In this document: one piece after another, positions 27,007 through 35,055 of the stretch | Position numbering within the stretch: the first letter of the stretch is position 1 | Layout of the letters: every line of letters starts with the position of its first letter | Assembly (NCBI GenBank): GCA_049423065.1 | Contig: JBMSQB010000013.1 | Location: 1 to 61,351 of the forward strand | Length of the DNA: 61,351 nucleotides | Source of the DNA: SYIM01 sp041182885 | GTDB lineage: Bacteria; Pseudomonadota; Gammaproteobacteria; Burkholderiales; Burkholderiaceae_E | Direction: 5' to 3' | Made by a program: the position numbers and the translations under genes | Notes under the pieces: model-generated | Told to the model about the DNA's origin: nothing | What the model saw: the letters and a program-made list of their open reading frames with translations, nothing else | Database searches by the model: none

Positions 27007-27605
27007 CGTCCCAGGTCGCGCTTGATCTTGGTGAGCGGCGAATCGGGGGGGTAGACCGGTGTGATGGGCTTGGGAGAGCCCAGCATCACGCACATCAGCG
27101 CATCTTCATCGCCGATGTTCTGCTCTTCGCGGTAGACGCCCGGGGGCACCGAGATGAGATCGCGCTCACCCAGCACTGCTTCCCAGCGTTGCCCGTCTTT
27201 TTCGCAGACCACCTTCATGGCGCCGCGGAGCACGAAGAAGATCTCTTCGACGTCATAGTGGATGTGGGAGGGACCGATGTTGCCAGCCGGGATCACCATG
27301 GTGCTGAAGGTGAAATGTGCCGAGGGCACGGCATTGCTGTCGCGCGAGACGCCGGTGCCGCCGGTGCCGACATAGCGCATCTGGGCGCGGCGATAGCGGG
27401 GGTCGTAGTCGGCCTGGAATTTGAGGGCGTCCCAGTCGTAGCTGCGCGTGGAGCGGCGGGCAACACGGCTCTCCATCCAGTCGGAAAAGCTCTGCCCCGA
27501 GGGTTGCATGAGTGAACGCTGGATGTCGGCCTCAGGCGGGGTGAGCGGGTCGAGCAAACCGCGTTCGTTGAACACGGGCGCGTTGGCGGCGGGGGCGTTG
27601 CTCAT
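27003..27605 (-). CDS. cupin domain-containing protein
   Basis: Protein of 200 aa. The cupin barrel is in the C-terminal half: GPSHIHYDVEEIFFVLRG (His, His and Glu metal ligands) followed by the second motif LISVPPGVYREEQNIG. The N-terminal 90 residues are family-specific and include WMESRVARRSTRSYDWDALK. It could be a small metal-dependent dioxygenase, isomerase or decarboxylase, or a ligand-binding accessory protein. It is the first gene of the five-gene NicC-like set and is translationally coupled (ATGA) to the ThDP enzyme. Confidence 0.85.
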   Translation of the reverse strand: MSNAPAANAPVFNERGLLDPLTPPEADIQRSLMQPSGQSFSDWMESRVARRSTRSYDWDALKFQADYDPRYRRAQMRYVGTGGTGVSRDSNAVPSAHFTFSTMVIPAGNIGPSHIHYDVEEIFFVLRGAMKVVCEKDGQRWEAVLGERDLISVPPGVYREEQNIGDEDALMCVMLGSPKPITPVYPPDSPLTKIKRDLGR

Positions 27606-27661
27606 GGGCGGCGTCTCGGTTGGAAATGACGCGCCAGTTTAATACACGAAACGTTGATTCA

Positions 27662-30448
27662 TCAATGGAACGGCCGCCGGCTGCGCACAGCGACCTTTCG
27701 AAGCTCTTCAACCCAAAGGACCGCGCTCGCCGTGAGGGCGATGGGCCCAAGGGATGACGCAGGCAGCGGCACCGTATGAAAGATCGCGGCGATGCCAGGC
27801 ACGTAGAGCACGGACAACTGGAGCGCGACAGAAAGCGCAAGACCCGCCGCAAGCCATCGGTTGGAGAGCAGCGTTGGCGAGAACGCACTCGCCGTGGCGC
27901 TGCGGCAGTTGAGCATGTTGAACCACTGACTGATCGCCACCAGCGTAAAAACCTCGGTCTGCAGAACCGCCGGGTCGGTGCCTTGGTTCAGTCCCCAGGC
28001 GAACCAGCCGAATGCCGCTGCGGCCGAGGTGAGACCCATCAGGCCCGCCCGCATCAGCATCGCGCGATCGAGGAGCGGCGCGTCGGCCGGGACCGGAGTT
28101 TTGCGCATGGCATCAGGGTCGGCGGGATCCATCACCAGGTTGAGCGTGAGCGTGCCTTCCGTGACCAGGTTGATCCAGAGAATCTGCACTGCGGCAAGCG
28201 GCAGCGGCAGTCCGGCGATGAGCGCGAGCATCAGCAGCAGCACCTCGTCGATCGAGGTCGCGAGCAGGTAGAGGAGCACCTTGCGCACACTCGCGTTGAT
28301 GGCTCGGCCTGCCTCGATGGCGTGTGTAATGGTGGCGAAGTTGTCATCGGTGATCACCATGCCGGCGGCTGCGCGTGCGACATCCGTGCCGCTCGCGCCC
28401 ATTGCGATCCCGATATCGGCGCGCGCGAGTGCTGGCGCATCGTTCACGCCGTCGCCCGTCATGGCAACGACATGCCCCTCGGCCTGCAGTGCCTCCACGA
28501 TCCGCAATTTCTGTGCGGGTTGCACGCGGGCAAATACGGCAACCGAGGCGATACGTTCGCGGAGTTCCGCCTCATCCATGCGTTCGAGTTCGAGCCCGTC
28601 CACTGCTGCGCCGGGGGTGTCGGTGGCCGCCTCGGCGATCGCGAGTTCGCGGGCGATTGCAAGCCCGGTGAGCTTGTGGTCTCCGGTCACCATCATCGTC
28701 CGGATGCCTGCCGCATGGCATTGCGCGATCGCCTCTGCCACCCCGTCTCGGGGCGGGTCGCGCTCGCCGATCAGGCCGAGCAGCGTGAGTCCGACCGCGT
28801 TGATTTGGCTGCCGGTGATGGGCTGATTGGCATCCGAGGGCAGCGTGAGCGGTGCCGAGGCGAGTGACCCGGAGTGGTCGGCGGGCTGTGAAGCAGGCGC
28901 CGCCGGCGCAGGTGTTGCGCCGGCATCTGTGCGATCCGCAAACGCCAGCACGCGCCAGCCGCGGGAGGCCATCTGTTCCGCCGCCGCCTCGGCCGCTGCG
29001 ATGCTGGCTTCATCCTGCTTGCAGAGGCGAAAGATCGTCTCCGGCGCGCCCTTGGCGAGGGTGAGCATTCGCCCATCGGCCAGGCGGTGACAACTGGCCA
29101 TCATCCGGTGCTCTGCCTCGAAGGGCTGCTCGCTTGCGCGTGGCGCTTCGCGACGCCTGTCCTCCGGTGATTCGCCAAGCTGCACCGCGAGATCGATCAA
29201 CGTGGTTTCGGTGGAATCGCGCGCATCGTTGCACAGCACGGCGGCGCGCAGCAGGCGCCTCAAGCCGGGATCATCGGCAGCAACGGGAGGTGTACCCCCT
29301 TCCACGGGCTGGCTCGGCTGCGAGGGTCCTGCCTCGACGCTGTGCAGGCCCAGGCCCGGAATCCAGAACCCGGCCGCCGTCATGTCGTTGCGTGTCAGGG
29401 TGCCGGTCTTGTCGGTGCAGATCACGGTGGTGGCGCCCAGCGCCTCCACCGCGCTCAGGCGCCGGATGAGCGCGCCGCGGGCTGCCATGCGCTGCATGCC
29501 GGCAGCAAGCGCGATGGTGAGCGCGATCGGCAGACCCTCGGGAACCACCGACACCATCTGGCTGATGGCAATCATCAGCAATTCCCCAGTGGGGATCCGT
29601 CGCCACAGGCCCAGCAGAACCAGCGTTGCAAAGAGCGCGGCCGCCACGCCCAGCAGGGCGCGGCCCAGAGCGGCGAGTCGTCGCTCGAGCGGTGTCGGGG
29701 GCTCTTGCGCCTGTTCCGACAAGCGCGCAATCGCGCCGACCTCGGTGTGCGGGCCGGTTGCCACCACGACTGCCCATGCATGACCGGCGGTGGCAAGCGT
29801 GCCGGCATACAGCATGCAATGTCGGTCGGCGAGCAGCGTGGCCTCGGACACCGCAGCGACGGATTTGGCGACCGGCACCGACTCGCCGGTAAGCGATGCT
29901 TCCGACACCTGCAGCCCCACCGCCACGATCAACCTGGCATCGGCCGCAATGGCATCACCCGCCCCCACTTCGATCAAATCGCCCGGCACCAGTTTCCGGG
30001 CATCGATGATCTGGCCGCGGCCGCCGCGTTGCACCTTCACGCGGATGGTCGACAGCTGGCGAAGCGCTGTCATCGAGCGGTTGGCACGTTGCTCCTGATA
30101 GGTCCCCATCGCTGCATTGATGATGACCACCACCAGGATCACGGCCGCGTCCTCGATGTGACGCAAGGCAAGCGACAGGAGCGAAGCGCCCAGAAGCAGA
30201 AAGACCAGTGGGCTGGTGCACTGGGACAGGAACAGGGCGACGACCGAGCGGCGCGGCGCCTCGGGCAGCGCATTCATGCCGTGAACGAGCGCTCGACGCT
30301 CGGCCTCGGCCGCTGACAACCCGGTGATCGGGTGAGCCTTCAGCTGCGCGAGCGTCGCCTCCGGTGTCATCGCATGCCATGAGCAGGCTGCGAACTGCGT
30401 CAGGGAGCTGGGGCTGCCGGTGGGGGTGCCTGAATGCGCATCGGCCAT
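27662..30448 (-). CDS. cation-translocating P-type ATPase (P2-like)
   Basis: Membrane pump of 928 aa. Order: cation-ATPase N-domain (WHAMTPEATLAQLK), two helices, actuator domain with SLTGES, M3-M4 with VVPEGLPIALTIA, phosphorylation Asp346 in CTDKTGTLTRN, nucleotide domain with KGAPETIF, MTGDGVNDAPAL hinge, then C-terminal helices. The PEGLP in M4 and the SIDEV and NLVTEG segments in M5 and M6 relate it to Ca2+-type P2 ATPases, with some ion-site residues changed. I use ATG 30448, which keeps the N-domain; an upstream in-frame start at 30496 is possible. It is divergent from the GDP-fucose synthase gene. The transported ion is not certain. Confidence 0.9.
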   Translation of the reverse strand: MADAHSGTPTGSPSSLTQFAACSWHAMTPEATLAQLKAHPITGLSAAEAERRALVHGMNALPEAPRRSVVALFLSQCTSPLVFLLLGASLLSLALRHIEDAAVILVVVIINAAMGTYQEQRANRSMTALRQLSTIRVKVQRGGRGQIIDARKLVPGDLIEVGAGDAIAADARLIVAVGLQVSEASLTGESVPVAKSVAAVSEATLLADRHCMLYAGTLATAGHAWAVVVATGPHTEVGAIARLSEQAQEPPTPLERRLAALGRALLGVAAALFATLVLLGLWRRIPTGELLMIAISQMVSVVPEGLPIALTIALAAGMQRMAARGALIRRLSAVEALGATTVICTDKTGTLTRNDMTAAGFWIPGLGLHSVEAGPSQPSQPVEGGTPPVAADDPGLRRLLRAAVLCNDARDSTETTLIDLAVQLGESPEDRRREAPRASEQPFEAEHRMMASCHRLADGRMLTLAKGAPETIFRLCKQDEASIAAAEAAAEQMASRGWRVLAFADRTDAGATPAPAAPASQPADHSGSLASAPLTLPSDANQPITGSQINAVGLTLLGLIGERDPPRDGVAEAIAQCHAAGIRTMMVTGDHKLTGLAIARELAIAEAATDTPGAAVDGLELERMDEAELRERIASVAVFARVQPAQKLRIVEALQAEGHVVAMTGDGVNDAPALARADIGIAMGASGTDVARAAAGMVITDDNFATITHAIEAGRAINASVRKVLLYLLATSIDEVLLLMLALIAGLPLPLAAVQILWINLVTEGTLTLNLVMDPADPDAMRKTPVPADAPLLDRAMLMRAGLMGLTSAAAAFGWFAWGLNQGTDPAVLQTEVFTLVAISQWFNMLNCRSATASAFSPTLLSNRWLAAGLALSVALQLSVLYVPGIAAIFHTVPLPASSLGPIALTASAVLWVEELRKVAVRSRRPFH

Positions 30449-30556
30449 TCGCCACTGTCGCGGAAGACCGCCCGCGCAGGCGGGGCCACGCTGCATACGC
30501 CTTGCGTACCGTCAACCCAGTACACTAGCGAGGTTGTGGCCAACCTTCCGTCCGTC

Positions 30557-31552
30557 ATGCCGTCAGCCTCTCGTCCAGCAAGAATCTTCGTCGCCGGTCA
30601 TCGGGGAATGGTCGGTGCTGCGATTGTCCGCGCCCTCAACCGGCGCGCAGACCGCGTGCCGTTCGAGCTCCTCAGCCGCACGCATGCCGAACTCGATCTC
30701 ATTGACCAGCGCGCGGTGCGCGAGTTCTTTGCTGCTGAAAAGCCAGACCAGGTCTATCTGGCAGCGGCGCGCGTGGGCGGCATTCACGCCAACAACACCT
30801 ATCCGGCCGACTTCATCTACGACAACCTGATGGTTGAGGCCAACGTGATCGATGCGGCATTCCGAAGCGGCGTGCGACAGCTGCTCTTCCTGGGGTCAAG
30901 CTGCATCTATCCGCGAAATGCGCCGCAGCCCATGAGCGAAGAGGCGCTCCTCACCGGTTTGCTTGAACCGACCAACGAGCCCTACGCCATCGCCAAGATC
31001 GCGGGCATCAAGCTCTGCGAAAGCTATAACCGTCAGTACGGTGCCTCGCACGGCGTTGACTACCGCAGCGTCATGCCCACCAACCTGTACGGCCCGGGCG
31101 ACAACTATCACCCCGAAAATTCGCATGTCATTCCGGCGCTCATCCGCCGTTTCCACGAAGCACGGGCGGCCGGGTTGCCGCAGGTGGCGGTCTGGGGAAG
31201 CGGCACGCCGCGTCGCGAATTTCTTTTTGTGGACGACATGGCCGAGGCGAGCGTCCATGTGATGAATCTGTCGCACGAGGTCTACTCGCAGCACACCCAG
31301 CCCATGCTCAGTCACATCAATGTGGGCTGGGGAGACGACGTGAGCATTGCCGAACTTGCTCGTGCGGTGGCGCGTGCGGTGGGGTATGTCGGTGACATCG
31401 TGTTCGATGCCAGCAAGCCCGATGGCGCGCCGCGAAAGTTGATGGACAGCCGCCGGCTCAATAGCCTGGGCTGGCAGCCGCAGATATCGCTTGATGATGG
31501 GCTGAAGCTTGCCTATCGCGATTTTCTCGCGAGTACCCCCCGCTCGGTCTGA
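30557..31552 (+). CDS. fcl: GDP-L-fucose synthase
   Basis: Protein of 331 aa, an extended-SDR epimerase/reductase converting GDP-4-keto-6-deoxy-D-mannose to GDP-L-fucose with NADPH. Motifs: Rossmann loop VAGHRGMVGAAIV near the start, LGSSCIYPRNAPQPM near residue 112, and catalytic Tyr143/Lys147 in YAIAK. ATG 30557 gives the normal length; the long in-frame extension to 30434 would run into the ATPase start region. No gmd gene is adjacent. It ends in a hairpin shared with the convergent M29-like gene. Confidence 0.92.
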   Translation: MPSASRPARIFVAGHRGMVGAAIVRALNRRADRVPFELLSRTHAELDLIDQRAVREFFAAEKPDQVYLAAARVGGIHANNTYPADFIYDNLMVEANVIDAAFRSGVRQLLFLGSSCIYPRNAPQPMSEEALLTGLLEPTNEPYAIAKIAGIKLCESYNRQYGASHGVDYRSVMPTNLYGPGDNYHPENSHVIPALIRRFHEARAAGLPQVAVWGSGTPRREFLFVDDMAEASVHVMNLSHEVYSQHTQPMLSHINVGWGDDVSIAELARAVARAVGYVGDIVFDASKPDGAPRKLMDSRRLNSLGWQPQISLDDGLKLAYRDFLASTPRSV

Positions 31553-31572
31553 GCGCCAGAAGCGTTCAGACC
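31546..31572. terminator. candidate bidirectional terminator spanning two convergent stops
   Basis: An 11-bp stem (GGTCTGAGCGC / GCGTTCAGACC, one G.U wobble) with loop CAGAA covers the stop codon of the GDP-fucose synthase gene (31550-31552) and that of the convergent NicX/M29-like gene (31566-31568). The two genes are only 13 nt apart, so a shared hairpin is economical. No T-tract follows. Confidence 0.45.
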
Positions 31573-32720
31573 CAGCCTTCAAGCAGATCCACCGGGTCGC
31601 CATATCTCGAGGCCATCTCGATCACCTCGGGGTCGCGCAGCGCGCACAAAAAACCCTTGTCGATCAGCAGGGTGTCACCCGCGCGCACGGTTGCATCGAG
31701 CATCACCAGATCGACATGCACGGGCGGCTCTTCCCAGTCGGGCATGACGCGACGAATGTAGTCTGCCGGCTTGGCGAGATCGATACCGAAATGAAGCGCC
31801 CCAGGAGAATTGGAGCCCGCGGGGTAGATGGTGTGGCGCGGTGCCTTCGGGTTGAAGCCGCAGCCGCCGCCTTCGATCATGCGCCCGCCCACCAGCATCT
31901 CGCGAAGAATCTGCGCCTCCTTCGATTCGCCCTCGACGCGGGCCACATACTCGCCCTCGAAGTGCACGCCAATCCGCTCCTTGAAAGGCTCGGCAAAGCC
32001 CACCGCCCACTGCGGACAGAGCACTCCGCTCATCTGCGTGGGCACCGACAGATCGTTTTTCACTGCGTTGTGGTCCCACAGGTTGGGACCGTGCGCAGCA
32101 AGATAGTGCACATAGCAGCCGTCTTCGCTCGCGTCCATACGCCCGCGCCACCGGTTGGTGGCCAGCATGTTGTTGCGCATGTCGGGGGTGAAGTGAATCC
32201 GGAAGTCACTGCCCCGCTGATCGGTGAAATGAATGTCGAAGTCGGTACCCACGGGATAGCGGCGCGCGGTGGCGCGGGTGATCTCGCCCACGATCTCGAT
32301 CGGGAAACGCGCCTGCGGCGTGTGGAGAAGGTCGAGGTTGCGGAAATAGGTGATCTTGACCCAGCGCTGTCCCTGCTTGCGAAGTCCGATGCAAAAGGGA
32401 TCGATGATCGAGCAGAACCAGGTGGAGACCACAAAGCTTGCCTTGGACAGCAGCGGCTTCACCTCGTCGGGAATTCGTTCAACCCGGCAACTGGGCTCCA
32501 TGTAGACCCGCATGGTGGCGCCGCGCGCGCGGGCATGCGCGCCGATCGCATCGATCACGCGTGAATCCAGAAGCGGGTCGGCGAGGAACAGCACCTGATC
32601 GCCGGTGCGGAAGGCGAAGGTGCGGGTGAAATTGTCGAGGGCCGCGAAGAAATGCTTGGTGTCGGTCACGCCCGGGTTGAGCGCGATCGGCAGGCCCTGA
32701 TAACGCGGGGGATTCTCCAT
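31566..32720 (-). CDS. M29 aminopeptidase/NicX-like protein
   Basis: Protein of 384 aa. The C-terminal region (GCGFNPKAPRH, HFGIDL, then PPVHVDLVMLDATV and DTLLIDKG) resembles 2,5-dihydroxypyridine 5,6-dioxygenase (NicX) and the thermophilic M29 aminopeptidase fold to which NicX is related. The H-x-D in VHVDL aligns with a conserved metal-ligand pair of that family as I recall it, but another NicX position near GCGF appears replaced. It could therefore be a ring-cleaving dioxygenase or a peptidase-like enzyme. It follows the Bug gene by 72 nt in a set with a D-malate/tartrate-type dehydrogenase. Confidence 0.7.
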   Translation of the reverse strand: MENPPRYQGLPIALNPGVTDTKHFFAALDNFTRTFAFRTGDQVLFLADPLLDSRVIDAIGAHARARGATMRVYMEPSCRVERIPDEVKPLLSKASFVVSTWFCSIIDPFCIGLRKQGQRWVKITYFRNLDLLHTPQARFPIEIVGEITRATARRYPVGTDFDIHFTDQRGSDFRIHFTPDMRNNMLATNRWRGRMDASEDGCYVHYLAAHGPNLWDHNAVKNDLSVPTQMSGVLCPQWAVGFAEPFKERIGVHFEGEYVARVEGESKEAQILREMLVGGRMIEGGGCGFNPKAPRHTIYPAGSNSPGALHFGIDLAKPADYIRRVMPDWEEPPVHVDLVMLDATVRAGDTLLIDKGFLCALRDPEVIEMASRYGDPVDLLEGWV

Positions 32721-32792
32721 GAGGGATTCCGGTGTGGGTTGATGAGCGGTGTGAGGAGGTCGGCAACAGGCGGGCGAGCGCTTGCGGCAGAC

Positions 32793-33776
32793 CTATTTCT
32801 TGCCAAGCCCCAGACGGCTGGCCCCCTCGGTGTAGAGCCGGATCTTTTCCGCCATGAAGGCGTCCATTTCCTCGACGCCCACGTTCACCAGTTCAAACCC
32901 GGATTTGGCCGCGAGCTCCTTCATTTCGCGGTCTTCGTTCAGCGCCCGCCACAGGTCGGAGATTCGTTTGCGCGCCTCCGGCGGGGTGCCGCGGGGCATG
33001 CCGATACCGCGATAGGCGCCGTCCACCCAGTCGACGCCGAGCTCCCGGAAGGTGGGCACATCGGGCAGCAGCGGATGACGCTTGTCCATTGCGACCGCCA
33101 ACGGGCGGAGCCGGTTCTGATTGGCGATCGCAAACGGGGTGTAGGTCATTGCGCCATCGATCTGCGCCCCCAGCACGGCGACCGACATGTCGCCGGTTCC
33201 CTTGAACGGGATGTAGTTGGTTTTCACGCTGAACGCTGCGTTCATGCGCTCATGCGCCGCGTGGTTCGCCGAGTTGAGGCCCGAGCCGCCCAGGCTCAGC
33301 TTGCCGGGCGATGCCTTGGCCGCAGCCACAAAATCGGCAAAGCTGCGGATGGCGCTCGATGCGGGTACGACCAGGATGTCGGGCGTGTAGTGGAACCAGA
33401 ACACCGGCGTGATGTCGGCGGTCTTGTACTGCACCTGTCCCTCTAGCGGCTGAAACACGATGTGGGGGAGGTTGATGCCCACCACATTGAACCCATCAGC
33501 GGGCAGCTGATTGATCTGGGTCCACATCAGCGCGCCGCCGGCGCCGGCCTTGTACTGAATGATGGCGTCCAGTGTGGGGCAGCGACGCTTGAGCACCACC
33601 TGCTGATGACGCGCCGACAGGTCGGACTCGCCACCGGGCGGAAACGCCTGCCAGTAGAGCACATGCTTGTCGGGACAGCCCTGTGCGAGGGCGGACCCCG
33701 AAAGTGCGAGAAGTCCGGCAACGATTCCGCCGACAAGCGTGAGGCCCCGGGCGATGACGCCGCGCGATGAATGCAT
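32793..33776 (-). CDS. Bug/TctC family periplasmic solute-binding protein, divergent
   Basis: Protein of 327 aa with a signal peptide (residues 1-31, cleavage after ALAQ). It is a divergent Bug member: the usual VPFPPGG loop is replaced by YWQAFPPGGESDL, and KAGAGGALMW and NYIPFKGTGDMS follow. Two Cys at the mature N-terminus and near residue 70 (GCPDK, RRCPT) could form a disulfide. It should bind an anion in the periplasm for the enzymes encoded beside it. It lies between the dehydrogenase (36-nt gap) and the M29-like gene. Confidence 0.88.
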   Translation of the reverse strand: MHSSRGVIARGLTLVGGIVAGLLALSGSALAQGCPDKHVLYWQAFPPGGESDLSARHQQVVLKRRCPTLDAIIQYKAGAGGALMWTQINQLPADGFNVVGINLPHIVFQPLEGQVQYKTADITPVFWFHYTPDILVVPASSAIRSFADFVAAAKASPGKLSLGGSGLNSANHAAHERMNAAFSVKTNYIPFKGTGDMSVAVLGAQIDGAMTYTPFAIANQNRLRPLAVAMDKRHPLLPDVPTFRELGVDWVDGAYRGIGMPRGTPPEARKRISDLWRALNEDREMKELAAKSGFELVNVGVEEMDAFMAEKIRLYTEGASRLGLGKK

Positions 33777-33812
33777 GATGGTCTCCAGTGGTTTTGTGTG
33801 AGAGAGCGGGTG

Positions 33813-34877
33813 TTACTGAAGCGCCCGGCATACGGCATCGGTGACCTGGCGCGTGGTTGCTGCGCCGCCAAGATCGCGCGTATGGAGCGCCGGATTGGCG
33901 GTGACCGCCTCAATGGCACGCATCAGACGCGCGGCCGCCTTGTCTTCCCCCAGGTGCTCGAGGAGCATCACGCAACTCCAGAAGGTCCCGACCGGGTTGG
34001 CGAGCCCCTTGCCCATGATGTCGAAGGCCGAGCCGTGAATGGGTTCGAACATGCTGGGATAACGGCGCTCCGGGTCGATATTGCCGGTTGGGGCGATGCC
34101 AAGGCTGCCCGCGAGGGCTGCTGCCAGGTCACTCAGAATGTCGGCATGCAGATTGGTGGCCACCACCGTGTCGATGCTGGCCGGTCGGTTGACCATGCGC
34201 GCCGTCATGGCGTCCACCAGTTCCTTGTCCCAGCGCACGTCCGGAAACTCGGCCGCCACCTGACGCGCGATGTCATCCCACATCACCATGGCGTGGCGCT
34301 GCGCGTTGCTCTTGGTGACCACGGTGAGCAGTCTGCGCGGGCGCGACTGCGCCAGACGGAAGGCGAAACGCATGATGCGCTCCACGCCCGCGCGGGTCAT
34401 GATGCTCACGTCGGTGGCGACCTCGATGGGATGCCCCTGGTGCGCGCGGCCGCCCACCCCGGCATATTCACCTTCGGAGTTTTCGCGCACGATCACCCAG
34501 TCAAGATCGGCGGGGGCGCAACGCTTGAGCGGCGCGTCAATGCCCGGCAGGATCCGCGTCGGGCGCACATTGGCGTATTGGTCAAAGCCCTGGCAGATCT
34601 TGAGCCGGAGACCCCATAGCGTGATGTGGTCGGCGATCGCCGGGTCGCCTGCCGACCCAAACAGAATGGCATCCATGCCGCGCAGCGCATCCAGTCCGTC
34701 GGCGGGCATCATTTCGCCGTGGGCGCGATACCAGTCGCCGCCCCAGCCAAAGTCGGTGAAGCTGAACTCGAGCGTGCCGAGCGCGCGGGCCAGGGTCTCG
34801 AGCACTTCGCGGCCGGCAGGGATCACTTCCTTGCCGATACCGTCGCCCGGGATGGTTGCAATGCGATAGCGTTTCAT
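33813..34877 (-). CDS. isocitrate/isopropylmalate dehydrogenase family protein, tartrate/D-malate type
   Basis: Enzyme of 354 aa of the beta-decarboxylating dehydrogenase family: TIPGDGIGKEVIPAG at the N-terminus, VRENSEGEYAGVGG near residue 130, TKSNAQRHAMVMWD near 185, NLHADILSDLAA near 235 and EPIHGSAFDIMGKG near 280. The overall pattern fits TtuC/DmlA-type tartrate or D-malate dehydrogenases, which yield a 2-oxo acid and CO2 with NAD+. ATG 34877 is the family start; the ORF continues upstream to 35321 but that extension is not protein-like. It leads a set with Bug and NicX/M29-like genes and is divergent from an SDR. Confidence 0.9.
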   Translation of the reverse strand: MKRYRIATIPGDGIGKEVIPAGREVLETLARALGTLEFSFTDFGWGGDWYRAHGEMMPADGLDALRGMDAILFGSAGDPAIADHITLWGLRLKICQGFDQYANVRPTRILPGIDAPLKRCAPADLDWVIVRENSEGEYAGVGGRAHQGHPIEVATDVSIMTRAGVERIMRFAFRLAQSRPRRLLTVVTKSNAQRHAMVMWDDIARQVAAEFPDVRWDKELVDAMTARMVNRPASIDTVVATNLHADILSDLAAALAGSLGIAPTGNIDPERRYPSMFEPIHGSAFDIMGKGLANPVGTFWSCVMLLEHLGEDKAAARLMRAIEAVTANPALHTRDLGGAATTRQVTDAVCRALQ

Positions 34878-35055
34878 GGTGTCTGATCGTTTGAGAAGAA
34901 AATCGAGCGCGGCGCCGGTCGATGCGGGGCCATGGCGTAAAACCGGACGATATTGGGATTGTCGCTGGACGGCAACCCGTCGAGGTCCGGGGAGCGCGAG
35001 GTCTATTTGCTGGGGCGCGCGCTCGCGAGTAGGGTTACATGAACAGGAGAATTGA

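Noticed and set aside
27776..30316. Long plus-strand frames (27776-28867, 29342-30316) opposite the P-type ATPase gene
   Set aside because: The ATPase has every catalytic motif on the minus strand; these frames are His/Arg/Gln-rich shadows.
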